Program-made: the position numbers and the translations under genes
Shown: positions 41,979 to 50,121 of the stretch, one piece after another
How the letters are laid out: each line of letters starts with the position of its first letter
Numbering within the stretch: position 1 is the stretch's first letter
Assembly: GCA_026645935.1 (NCBI GenBank)
Contig: JAPKMP010000011.1
Span: 1-64,000, forward strand
Direction of reading: 5' to 3'
DNA from: Candidatus Villigracilaceae bacterium
Lineage (GTDB): Bacteria > Chloroflexota > Anaerolineae > Anaerolineales > Villigracilaceae
DNA length: 64,000 bases
The notes under the pieces: model-generated
Seen by the model: only the letters and a program-made list of their open reading frames with translations
Told to the model about the DNA's origin: nothing
Database searches by the model: none

Positions 41979-43103
41979 ATGCCAAAAAAGATTTCCTTTA
42001 TTGCGTTTGCGCTGTTCGCAGCCATTTTCCTGGCTGGCTGTACCGGCCCAAGCGCATGGCCAGGCCTGGCCGCCAGCGATAAAGTGGCGTATCTGGCGCA
42101 CACAAATGCTGTTTTTGCAGTGGATGTCAACACCGGGGCGGAATTGTGGCAGTTCAGCGTAGGCGGCGGTTTCCTGGGATCGAATCCCAGCCTTTTCGTC
42201 ACGACTCCTGTGCTCACAGAAGATGAATTATTGATCGTTCCCGACTCGGGTAACAAACACACCCTTTACGCCCTTGATACCAACGACATAACCTCAGACA
42301 AGACTCCGAATATTGCCTGGACCTTCTCAGACGTGAAGGGACATTGGGTTGCGCCTCCCCTTGTCGTGGATGACCGCCTGTTTGCCCCGAACTCAGACGG
42401 CAACGTCTATGTCCTCGATTTGACGGATGGGAGAACCGAGAAGAGCGCGATCGAAAAGATCGAACTTTCCGGCGAGTCGGAGACCAACCGGCTTTGGGCA
42501 CAACCCGTCAGCGATGGCACGCGCATCTTCGTGACCTCGCTCGATCACCGCATCTTTGCGATCAATCTGGAAACGTATGCAATCGAATGGCAGCACCAGC
42601 TCGACGCTGCCGTACCTGGCGCCCCTGTCCTCGGCGCAGACGGCATGTTATATGTCGGCTCGCTTGCCAGCAAACTGGAACGCTTCGACCCTGCCACCGG
42701 CGACCATGAATCAGTCAAGGATACGAACGACTGGGTGTGGGGCACCCCGGTGACCGACGGCGATAATTTGTATTTCGGCGACGTGGCGGGATATTTTTAC
42801 TCCTACAATACCAAAACGGGCGATTGGAATTTTGACCCGATTCAGCTCGATGGCGCAATTACCGCCAGTCCGTTGATCGTGGACGATCAGATCCTTGTCG
42901 CCACCGAGTCGGGCAATGTCTATTCCGTGTTGAAAGATGGATCCGATTTCGGAGTGTGGTACCATCCCGACCAGGAAGGGAACGTCTATTCCACTCCGGT
43001 GCTATCAGGAGATTACATCCTTGTCGCATACCTCCAATCGGACTACTACTTCGTTACGCTCGATCGCGACGGCGATGTGAAGCGAACTTTTCCTGAAAAA
43101 TAA
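41979..43103 (+). CDS. PQQ/BamB-like beta-propeller lipoprotein
   Basis: A 374-aa lipoprotein with signal peptide ISFIAFALFAAIFLAGC (lipobox LAGC, Cys21) and a propeller of about seven blades with the repeat phrases GAELWQFSVGGG, VYVLDLTDG, YAIEWQHQLDAAVPGAPVL, GDNLYFGDVAGYFYSYNTKTGDW and GNVYSVLK. The fold is that of BamB, the outer membrane assembly lipoprotein, and of quinoprotein domains; no catalytic residues for PQQ enzymes are visible. It is inserted between yidD and yidC, spacing 15 bases on each side, which suggests a function in membrane-protein insertion or folding outside the membrane. Confidence 0.85.
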   Translation: MPKKISFIAFALFAAIFLAGCTGPSAWPGLAASDKVAYLAHTNAVFAVDVNTGAELWQFSVGGGFLGSNPSLFVTTPVLTEDELLIVPDSGNKHTLYALDTNDITSDKTPNIAWTFSDVKGHWVAPPLVVDDRLFAPNSDGNVYVLDLTDGRTEKSAIEKIELSGESETNRLWAQPVSDGTRIFVTSLDHRIFAINLETYAIEWQHQLDAAVPGAPVLGADGMLYVGSLASKLERFDPATGDHESVKDTNDWVWGTPVTDGDNLYFGDVAGYFYSYNTKTGDWNFDPIQLDGAITASPLIVDDQILVATESGNVYSVLKDGSDFGVWYHPDQEGNVYSTPVLSGDYILVAYLQSDYYFVTLDRDGDVKRTFPEK

Positions 43104-43118
43104 AGAGATTGACAACTT

Positions 43119-44009
43119 ATGAAGAATCCAGGCAATCAAACCCAGCAAGCGCAGTTACCGGAAAATCCAGCCGAACTTTTCAAGGGTTCATGGAAAACAT
43201 TCCTGGTCATCGGTGTTTTGTTCGTGGCGTTCACCAACTTCAACTTCATCATCGACCTGATGATCAACATCATGATCTTCATCTACGGGCTGGTCGGGCG
43301 GAATTTCGGGCTGGCGCTTATCCTGTTTACCGTGTTGATCCGTGTCCTGACATGGCCCCTCAACGCTCAACAGATGAAGGGTCAGCAAGCCATGCAGGAA
43401 CTGCAGAACGACAAGGAATGGATCGCCGTCCAGAAAAAATACGCCAAGGATAAGGAAAAACTGGCGCAGGAACAGTTCCGCATCCAGCGCGAACGCGGGG
43501 TCAATGTCTTCGGCTCCTGTCTCCCGATGCTCATCCAATTTCCCATCCTGTTTGCGCTCATTCCCGCCATCAATTACGCCATCGGTTCCGGACCGTTGAG
43601 TATCTTGAACCTCTCGCGCCGGTTGTATGATTTTCAGAACGCCGCAGAGCTTGTGCCGCTCAACAGCAAATTCCTGTGGATGGATATGGGACTGCCTGAG
43701 CGAACGGAGATATTCGGTTTTGCAATCCCCGTGCTTGCGTTGATCGTGGCGCTGACCACCTACCTGCAGAGCAAACTCACCATGCCCCCGTCGGCGAATC
43801 CCAACGACCAATCCGCGCAGACCGCCAAAATCATGAGCATCCAAATGCCCATCATGCTCTTCCTCTTCTCGGTCAATTATGCCTCCGGTTTGTCGATCTA
43901 TTTCATTGCAAGCAACCTGCTCGGCATCATCCAATATGCCGCTACCGGGCGCGTCAACTGGCGCAGCCTGCTGCCCGGCGGCGATAAAAATCCCCCGGCA
44001 AAAAAATAG
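43119..44009 (+). CDS. yidC: Membrane protein insertase YidC
   Basis: A 296-aa Oxa1-type insertase. The first helix is about residues 28-55 (SWKTFLVIGVLFVAFTNFNFI...IFIYGLVG), then FGLALILFTVLIRVLTWPLNAQQMKGQQAMQELQ with the hydrophilic-groove Arg, a cytoplasmic coiled hairpin (KDKEKLAQEQFRIQRERGVN), FGSCLPMLIQFPILFALIPAINYAIG, and two C-terminal helices ending with YFIASNLLGIIQYAA. There is no large periplasmic domain, as in Gram-positive and Chloroflexota forms. KhpB follows after nine bases. Confidence 0.95.
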   Translation: MKNPGNQTQQAQLPENPAELFKGSWKTFLVIGVLFVAFTNFNFIIDLMINIMIFIYGLVGRNFGLALILFTVLIRVLTWPLNAQQMKGQQAMQELQNDKEWIAVQKKYAKDKEKLAQEQFRIQRERGVNVFGSCLPMLIQFPILFALIPAINYAIGSGPLSILNLSRRLYDFQNAAELVPLNSKFLWMDMGLPERTEIFGFAIPVLALIVALTTYLQSKLTMPPSANPNDQSAQTAKIMSIQMPIMLFLFSVNYASGLSIYFIASNLLGIIQYAATGRVNWRSLLPGGDKNPPAKK

Positions 44010-44018
44010 GGAGGCTCT

Positions 44019-44837
44019 ATGAATGAGCGCACTACACTCGAAGTTATCGCTCCGTCCGTTGAGGAAGCCATCCGTCAGGGTCTCGACCAACTTGGTCTGA
44101 CCGCCGATGCGGTTTCAGTGGAAGTGTTGGATTCCGGCTCGAAGGGACTGTTCGGACTTGGCGGCCGCCAGGTGCGGGTGAGACTTTCGGTAAATCCCCC
44201 GTCCCAACCCGATCGTCCCGCATCAAAACCCGAGCCGAAACCTGTTCCGCCTAAAAAGGCGGAATCCAAGCCGAAAACGGCTGAACCCAAACCCAGGGTC
44301 GAGAAGAAGACTGTGGAACAAAAACCGGCACCGCAAAAACCTGAAACAAGGAACGGGGTAATCGAGCACGACCCGGTTATAAACATAGCGGAGGATGTGG
44401 TCTCCAAACTAATTCATCACATGGGCTTGACGGCCCAGGTCTCGGCTCATTACGATGAAATGGACAACGGCGAGCACCGCACCATTTTGGTGGATGTGCG
44501 CGGCGACGATCTTACGGCTCTCATTGGACGCCGCGCTGAAACGCTTACCGCATTCCAGCATGTGGCTTCCTTGATCGTCGGTAAGCAGTCCCAGCAGTGG
44601 GTTCAATTGATCGTGGATGTGGAGGGGTATCGCGCCCGCCGCGAAAAACAGATTCGCCAGCTCGCAAACCGCATGGCAGACCAGGTCACAAAGACCGGGC
44701 GTAAAGTGACGATGGAGCCCATGCCCTCGGGCGAACGGCGTGTCGTTCACATCGAACTGCGCGGGCATCCCGCCGTCAAGACCGAAAGCACTGGAGAGGA
44801 ACCGTATCGTAAAGTGGTTATTCTGCCAAAAGAATAA
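44019..44837 (+). CDS. khpB: RNA-binding protein KhpB (Jag/SpoIIIJ-associated)
   Basis: A 272-aa RNA-binding protein. The Jag_N domain is residues 5-55 (LEVIAPSVEEAIRQGLDQLGL, GSKGLFGLGGRQVRV). A linker of about 60 residues is rich in Pro, Lys and Glu (SKPEPKPVPPKKAESKPK). The KH domain follows (DLTALIGRRAETLTAFQHVASLIV), then R3H (YRARREKQIRQLANRMADQV, RRVVHIELRGHP). It belongs to the yidC operon as usual and probably regulates envelope-related mRNAs. A terminator follows. Confidence 0.93.
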   Translation: MNERTTLEVIAPSVEEAIRQGLDQLGLTADAVSVEVLDSGSKGLFGLGGRQVRVRLSVNPPSQPDRPASKPEPKPVPPKKAESKPKTAEPKPRVEKKTVEQKPAPQKPETRNGVIEHDPVINIAEDVVSKLIHHMGLTAQVSAHYDEMDNGEHRTILVDVRGDDLTALIGRRAETLTAFQHVASLIVGKQSQQWVQLIVDVEGYRARREKQIRQLANRMADQVTKTGRKVTMEPMPSGERRVVHIELRGHPAVKTESTGEEPYRKVVILPKE

Positions 44838-44840
44838 TCA

Positions 44841-44920
44841 GATCGTGGACGAAAGGCAATAGACCGTGGATGTATGTCTGCGGTCTTTTTTATCGTCTGT
44901 TGTCCATCGTCTACCGTCCG
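44841..44920. repeat. Intergenic repeat of the GTGGACGA / CGTCTACCGTCC type
   Basis: ATCGTGGACGA near the left and TCGTCTGTTGTCCATCGTCTACCGTCC near the right form an imperfect inverted repeat around the khpB terminator. The same words occur at 2472-2502 and 16694-16753. Confidence 0.5.
44861..44891 (+). terminator. Terminator after khpB
   Basis: A 6-bp stem AGACCG / CGGTCT with a 14-base loop followed by TTTTT. It lies 24 bases after the khpB stop and inside an intergenic repeat. Confidence 0.6.
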
Positions 44921-44929
44921 CCCTCACGG

Positions 44930-44935
44930 TATAAT
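44930..44935 (+). promoter_or_regulatory. -10 element of a probable leaderless transcript
   Basis: A perfect TATAAT ends seven bases before the ATG at 44942. Transcription would start at or next to the start codon, leaving no room for a ribosome site, and none is present. Leaderless mRNAs of this type are known in several phyla. Confidence 0.55.
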
Positions 44936-44941
44936 TCGACT

Positions 44942-45784
44942 ATGCCTGAACTTCACCCTGTGGATTATCTTCTTGTCGGTCATGCGGCACTGGATGTTAC
45001 GCCTGCAGGACATCAGCTCGGCGGAACGGTAAGTTACGCCGCGTTGACGGCAAAGGCAATGGGACTGCGCGTCGGCGTTGTGACTTCGGCAGGAAAGGAT
45101 GCTCCGCTCGATATGCTTAATGGGATTCAGATTTTAAATATCCCAACCGAAACAAGCACGGTGTTTGAAAATTTGAAAACAGGGAATGGAAGAAAACAGA
45201 CGCTTCATCATCGCGCGGCATCGATCTCCTTTGAGGATATCCCCCAGGTTTGGCGGACTGCTCCGATCGTCCATCTCGCCCCAATCGCTCAGGAAGTGGA
45301 TGCGAACATGGCGGGGGAATTCCCGAATTCGTGGGTGGGAGTCACTCCGCAAGGATGGATGCGGGGATGGGATGAAAAAGGATCGGTGGATGCAAAAGCC
45401 TGGGAAAACAGCGATCAGGTCCTCGGTCGGGCGGGAGGCGTGGTGATGAGTCTCGAAGACATCAACCGCGATCTCGAACTTGTCGAATGGATGGCGCATC
45501 ACACAAATCTGCTTTGTGTTACCGAAGGGGACCAGGGCGCGGTGATGCACTGGCATGGCGACCGCAGGCGGTTTCGTCCGCCGCAGGTCGATGAATTGGA
45601 CGCGACAGGCGCGGGGGATATTTTTGCGGCGGCGTTCTTCGCCCGCTTTCATCAAACGCGCGATCCGTGGGAGTCGGCCCGATTTGCCGTGCATCTTGCC
45701 GCGCATTCGGTCACGCGCACCGGGCTGGGTGGGATCCCGACAAGGGCAGAGATCGAACATTGCAAGATGGAGGTTTTATCTTGA
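44942..45784 (+). CDS. PfkB/ribokinase-fold sugar or nucleoside kinase-like protein
   Basis: A 280-aa protein. N-terminal [46 protein letters not shown] and the C-terminal [20 protein letters not shown] (anion hole and catalytic Asp of PfkB signature 2) identify the family. The central part is shorter than in most kinases and the substrate lid is reduced. Substrate unknown. The stop overlaps the TTG start of parA, so translation is coupled with the partition genes; whether the function is connected is unclear. Confidence 0.8.
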   Translation: MPELHPVDYLLVGHAALDVTPAGHQLGGTVSYAALTAKAMGLRVGVVTSAGKDAPLDMLNGIQILNIPTETSTVFENLKTGNGRKQTLHHRAASISFEDIPQVWRTAPIVHLAPIAQEVDANMAGEFPNSWVGVTPQGWMRGWDEKGSVDAKAWENSDQVLGRAGGVVMSLEDINRDLELVEWMAHHTNLLCVTEGDQGAVMHWHGDRRRFRPPQVDELDATGAGDIFAAAFFARFHQTRDPWESARFAVHLAAHSVTRTGLGGIPTRAEIEHCKMEVLS

Positions 45785-46551
45785 CGAAGGTTTATACGCT
45801 CGTGAATCAAAAGGGCGGCGTGGGCAAGACCACGACCACCATCAACCTTGCGGCATATCTTGCCAGGTTGGGATTGCGCGTGCTTGTGGTCGATCTCGAC
45901 CCGCAGGCAAACGCGACATCCTGCCTCGGCGTTGATAAACTTGCTGTGGAGAACAGCACGTACGAAGCCTTGCTGGGCGATGAAGATATTTTCCCCTACA
46001 TTTTATTGAACGAACGTTTGAAATTATCCCTTTTGCCTTCATCACCGGCGCTGGCTGGCGCAGAGGTGGAACTCGTCGATGAACTTGCTCGCGAGTCGCG
46101 TTTGCGCGGGGCGGTATTGAAAGTGGCACGACGCTTTGATTATGTTTTGATCGATTGTCCGCCTTCGCTCGGATTGCTGACCGTCAACGGATTGATGGCG
46201 GCGATGGACGGCGTGATCGTGCCGGTGCAATGCGAGTATCTTGCGCTGGAAGGATTGGGGCAGTTGACGGAAACGCTCGCGCGCGTCCGTTCGGCTCTTT
46301 TCCCTGAACTGAAGGTGCGCGGCGTGGTGCTGACGATGTTCGACAATCGGACAAATCTCTCGACCGACGTGGTGCGCGAGGTGAACAAGCACTTCCCGAA
46401 CCAGGTCTTCAAAAGCATCGTTCCGCGCAGTGTCCGTTTGGCGGAAGCGCCATCGTATGGACTTCCCATTTCTGAATACGCACCGCATTCTCCCGGCGCA
46501 CAGGCATACGAGGCACTGGCGAAGGAGTTATTGAAAGGCGATAAGAATTAA
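45781..46551 (+). CDS. parA: Chromosome partitioning ATPase ParA (Soj)
   Basis: A 256-aa deviant-Walker ATPase that drives origin segregation with ParB. Motifs: [52 protein letters not shown] and [19 protein letters not shown]. The start is TTG at 45781, eight-nine bases after GGAGGT, and overlaps the stop of the kinase-like gene (TTGA); upstream in-frame codons are inside that gene and unlike ParA. It lies near yidC/khpB as in many bacteria and is followed by parB after 79 bases. Confidence 0.94.
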   Translation: MTKVYTLVNQKGGVGKTTTTINLAAYLARLGLRVLVVDLDPQANATSCLGVDKLAVENSTYEALLGDEDIFPYILLNERLKLSLLPSSPALAGAEVELVDELARESRLRGAVLKVARRFDYVLIDCPPSLGLLTVNGLMAAMDGVIVPVQCEYLALEGLGQLTETLARVRSALFPELKVRGVVLTMFDNRTNLSTDVVREVNKHFPNQVFKSIVPRSVRLAEAPSYGLPISEYAPHSPGAQAYEALAKELLKGDKN

Positions 46552-46630
46552 CCACAAATCGTCACAAAGGGACCCAAAGGAATACTTTAGCGACGTATTT
46601 TGACCCTTTGGGTGTGAAAAGGTAGAAAAC

Positions 46631-47491
46631 ATGGCTCAACGAAAAGGTCTCGGCAAAGGTTTGGATGCGCTCATCCCCGGCGGGAAGTCTTCCATCCCGC
46701 TCGCCAAAGGCGGGCATGGCGGCATTCAGCAGGTGGCGGTGGAAGCCATCAAACGCAACCCGCGCCAGCCGCGTGTGCATTTCAAGGAGGAAGAATTGGA
46801 CGAGTTGGCATCGTCCATTCGGGAACATGGGGTCATCCAGCCGTTGATCGTCTCGCCGAAGAACGACGGCATGTTTATCCTGATCGCGGGCGAACGCCGC
46901 TGGCAGGCTGCACAGCGCGCCGGGTTGAAGACCGTCCCTGTGGTGACGCGGCAGGCGAGCAACCAGGAATTCCTAGAACTGGCGTTGATCGAGAACGTCC
47001 AGCGGGCAGATTTGAACCCGATGGAGGAATCCGAAGCGTATCATCAACTGGCGGATGACTTCGGTCTCTCTCACGAGATGATCGCCCGCCGCGTCGGCAA
47101 GAGCCGCGTGGCGGTGACCAATACCATGCGCCTCACAAACCTCGCGGATCCAGTCAAACAGGCATTGGTGGACAACAGAATCACAGAAGGTCACGCCCGC
47201 GCATTGCTCGGACTCTCAACTCAAAAGGCGCAAACGTCCGCCCTGCAAACCATCATCAACCTCTCTCTGAGCGTGCGCCAGGCGGAGGAACTCGTCCGCA
47301 AGTTGACGGGGCAGAGGCCGGTGAAGGTCAGGAAGTTCATTCGCAATGCCGATGTCGCCGATGTGGAAAAACGCCTTCAGCGCAGCCTCGGCACTAAGGT
47401 CACGCTCAAACACGGCAAAAAGGGCGGCACGGTCACGATCTATTATTATTCCAATGAAGAGTTGGATGCTTTGTTGAAGAAGATGACGTAA
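46631..47491 (+). CDS. parB: Chromosome partitioning protein ParB (Spo0J)
   Basis: A 286-aa CTP-dependent clamp that loads at parS. The N-terminal motif is GLGKGLDALIPG; the ParB/CTPase core has NPRQPRVHFKEEELDELASSIREHGVIQPLIV, GERRWQAAQRAGLKTVPVV and ENVQRADLNPMEESEAY. The HTH is about residues 145-165 (LSHEMIARRVGKSRVAVTNTMRL), and the C-terminal dimerisation part ends TVTIYYYSNEELDALLKKM. A full-length parS site was not found near it. Confidence 0.94.
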   Translation: MAQRKGLGKGLDALIPGGKSSIPLAKGGHGGIQQVAVEAIKRNPRQPRVHFKEEELDELASSIREHGVIQPLIVSPKNDGMFILIAGERRWQAAQRAGLKTVPVVTRQASNQEFLELALIENVQRADLNPMEESEAYHQLADDFGLSHEMIARRVGKSRVAVTNTMRLTNLADPVKQALVDNRITEGHARALLGLSTQKAQTSALQTIINLSLSVRQAEELVRKLTGQRPVKVRKFIRNADVADVEKRLQRSLGTKVTLKHGKKGGTVTIYYYSNEELDALLKKMT

Positions 47492-47495
47492 AAAT

Positions 47496-49076
47496 ATGAA
47501 ACTCCTTCATAACGCCAACATACACACTCTCAATTCATCCAATCCGTCTGCTACTGCGATTCTCATCGCTGGTGGGCGGATTATTGCTATTGGAGACAAA
47601 GATAATCTTGAGAGCATCGCTCATGGCAGGGTGGAAAAACGGGATATGAAAGGCGCGATCATCCTCCCCGGCTTGACCGATGCGCACATTCACATGCAAC
47701 ATTATGCGCTCGGGCTTTCCAAGGTGAATTGCGAGACAAAGACGAAGGATGAATGTCTGAACCGCATTGCGGAACGGGCGAAAACCTCAAAACCCGGCGA
47801 GTGGGTGTTGGGACATGGCTGGCAGCAAAATGATTGGGATGGCAATTTCCCGACAACCGTCGATCTCGATGTCGTCTCGCCGAATAATCCTGTGTATCTC
47901 ACCGCAAAATCACTTCATGCTGCATGGGCGAACACAGTTGCGCTGAAACTAGCGAACATCACCGATGAGACGCCAAACCCGAAGGATGGTGCCGTTCAAC
48001 GCGACTCGAAAGGTAAAGCCACCGGAATTCTGCTCGAAACGGCCATGGCGTTGGTCAGCTCTGTCGTCCCGCAGCCAACCCCCGGCGAGATCGAGGCGGC
48101 CATGGAATATGCCCAATCCGTTTTGTGGAGGATGGGCATCACGGGCATCCACGATTTCGACCGGCGGGATTCTTTCATGGCATTGCAATCATTGAATGCG
48201 AAAGGCAAACTAAAATTACGCGTATGCAAGAACATTCCGGTGGAAAGCGTAGAGCAGGCGAACGACCTCGGTTTGAAAAGCGGCTTTGGCGATGACATGC
48301 TTTGGATCGGCTCGGTCAAAGCTTTCATGGATGGCGCGCTCGGTCCGCGCACGGCGGCGATGTTCCAACCGTATGAGGGCGAGCCGGACAATCGCGGCAT
48401 CCTCAACATGGACGGCGAGGAACTCTTCGAGCATTGCCGCAAAGCCGCGGATGTCGGTCTCAGCATGACCGTCCATGCCATCGGCGACAAGGCTAACCAT
48501 GAAGTCCTCAACGCCTACGAACAGCTCCGCAAATATGAAACGCAAAACGGATTGCCACACCTCCGTCACCGCATCGAGCATGTGCAGGTCATCCATCCTG
48601 ACGACGCGCCGCGTCTTGCGAATCTCGATGTTGTTGCATCCATGCAGCCCATCCATGCCACATCCGATATGCACGCCGCGGATCGTTACTGGGGCGAACG
48701 CTCCAGGCTTTCTTATGCCTGGCGGACTCAATTGAATTACGGCGCGCTGCTTGCTTTTGGATCGGATGCGCCGGTGGAGTCACCCAACCCGTTTTTGGGA
48801 TTGCACGCCGCGATTACCAGGCAGCGTGCCGACGGCTCTCCCTCCTCCGCTGGCTGGTACCCCGAACAAAAATTGACACTCGCTGAAGCCTTGTCGGCAT
48901 ATACCTTCGGTGCCGCCTATGCCGCCTATGCGGAAGACCGGCTTGGCAAACTCGCGGAAAATTATCATGCCGACCTGATCGTCCTCGAAGAGGACCCGTT
49001 TGAAATCGACCCGGCGAACCTGTTGACAATCAGGCCTTCTGCTGTCATGATTGATGGAAAATGGGTCGTCGGCTGA
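47496..49076 (+). CDS. YtcJ-type metal-dependent amidohydrolase
   Basis: A 526-aa amidohydrolase. N-terminal beta-sandwich with LHNANIHTLNSS, metal motif PGLTDAHIHMQHY (HxH), KAFMDGALGPRTA, VHAIGDKANHEVLNAYE (His), HRIEHVQVIHPDD (His), and AFGSDAPVESPNPF (catalytic Asp). The family (YtcJ, formerly N-substituted formamide deformylase-like) acts on diverse amides; the substrate is open. It starts four bases after parB but is probably only positionally linked. Confidence 0.85.
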   Translation: MKLLHNANIHTLNSSNPSATAILIAGGRIIAIGDKDNLESIAHGRVEKRDMKGAIILPGLTDAHIHMQHYALGLSKVNCETKTKDECLNRIAERAKTSKPGEWVLGHGWQQNDWDGNFPTTVDLDVVSPNNPVYLTAKSLHAAWANTVALKLANITDETPNPKDGAVQRDSKGKATGILLETAMALVSSVVPQPTPGEIEAAMEYAQSVLWRMGITGIHDFDRRDSFMALQSLNAKGKLKLRVCKNIPVESVEQANDLGLKSGFGDDMLWIGSVKAFMDGALGPRTAAMFQPYEGEPDNRGILNMDGEELFEHCRKAADVGLSMTVHAIGDKANHEVLNAYEQLRKYETQNGLPHLRHRIEHVQVIHPDDAPRLANLDVVASMQPIHATSDMHAADRYWGERSRLSYAWRTQLNYGALLAFGSDAPVESPNPFLGLHAAITRQRADGSPSSAGWYPEQKLTLAEALSAYTFGAAYAAYAEDRLGKLAENYHADLIVLEEDPFEIDPANLLTIRPSAVMIDGKWVVG

Positions 49077-49095
49077 CCTGTCTGGATGATGCAGT

Positions 49096-50118
49096 ATGGA
49101 ATCGAACTCGCCAAAATTATCACCTGAGATGCTCGTTCCCCGGTTGGGCGAATACCTAGTCCAGAAAGGGTTGATCAATGAGATCGACCTCTTGCGCGCT
49201 CTTGCATATCAGCAGGATGCAGCGGAGAAGGGCGGACAGGCTTTGTTGGGGCAGGCGTTGATAGAGATGAAGCTGCTCAACCGGGAAACCCTGGATCAGA
49301 TCATCACCGAGCAGATCATCCAGCTGCGCACCGCTTTGCAGTCTGCCAATAGGAATCTCGAGCAGCGCGTTCGCGAACGGACGGCCGACCTGAACGAAGC
49401 CATGAACCGGCTCTCCGAACTCAATCAGATGAAGGCGAACTTCGTCTCGAACATCTCCCACGAATTGCGCACCCCGCTCACGCACATCAAGGGATATATT
49501 GAATTACTGGTTTCGGAATCGCTCGGCAGGATCACGGACGAACAGAGACACGCCCTCACGGTCAGCCAGCGCGCGACAGGGAAACTGGAGGATATGATCG
49601 AAGATCTGATCATGTTCTCGCTTTCCTCCCGCGGGGAAATGAGCATGAAACTCGATAGCGTGGATATCCGCCGCATTGTGTCGTTGGTTGCTATAAGCGC
49701 GGCGCGCAAGGCGGAAGATCGCGGCGTAAAATTGATCGTGGAAGCGCCGGATGGGATTCCTTTCGTTCAGGCAGACGGGGAGAAGATCGGCTGGGTTGTG
49801 GGGCAATTGCTCGATAATGGGATCAAGTTCACCCCGTCGGGCGGAAGCGTTACTGTCTCTCTTGAAGGGGAGGGGAAGAACTTAATCCTTGTGGTTGTCC
49901 GGGACACGGGGATCGGGATCCCGCAGGGACGCATGAACGAGATCTTCGAGCCCTTCCATCAATTGGATGGATCTCCGACACGTCGCCAGGGCGGGACCGG
50001 TCTGGGATTATCGTTGGTGAGGCAGATCATCGAAGCGCACGGTTCCCTGCTCGATGTTAAATCCACAGAAGGCAAGGGCACTTCTTTCAAATTCCCGCTG
50101 TTGGCTATTCGCGATTGA
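49096..50118 (+). CDS. Histidine kinase with MshEN/GspE-N-like sensor domain
   Basis: A 340-aa soluble kinase. Residues about 10-80 match the GspE N-terminal (MshEN) pattern: RLGEYLVQKGLINEIDLLRALAYQQ, then LLGQALIEMKLLNRETLDQIITEQ. MshEN domains of pilus and secretion ATPases bind cyclic di-GMP through RLGxxL...L..AL..Q motifs, and these residues are present. A coiled coil, then HisKA (SNISHELRTPLTHIKGY) and HATPase (GQLLDNGIKFTPSG, DTGIGIP, GGTGLGLSLVRQIIEAHG) complete the protein. Next to it are a second kinase, an OmpR regulator and CpaE/CpaF genes. Confidence 0.88.
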   Translation: MESNSPKLSPEMLVPRLGEYLVQKGLINEIDLLRALAYQQDAAEKGGQALLGQALIEMKLLNRETLDQIITEQIIQLRTALQSANRNLEQRVRERTADLNEAMNRLSELNQMKANFVSNISHELRTPLTHIKGYIELLVSESLGRITDEQRHALTVSQRATGKLEDMIEDLIMFSLSSRGEMSMKLDSVDIRRIVSLVAISAARKAEDRGVKLIVEAPDGIPFVQADGEKIGWVVGQLLDNGIKFTPSGGSVTVSLEGEGKNLILVVVRDTGIGIPQGRMNEIFEPFHQLDGSPTRRQGGTGLGLSLVRQIIEAHGSLLDVKSTEGKGTSFKFPLLAIRD

Positions 50119-50121
50119 GCC

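Noticed and set aside
43188-44090. 300-aa minus-strand reading frame opposite yidC
   Set aside because: It is the complement of a certain gene; composition is His/Asp/Gln-rich without any recognisable motif.
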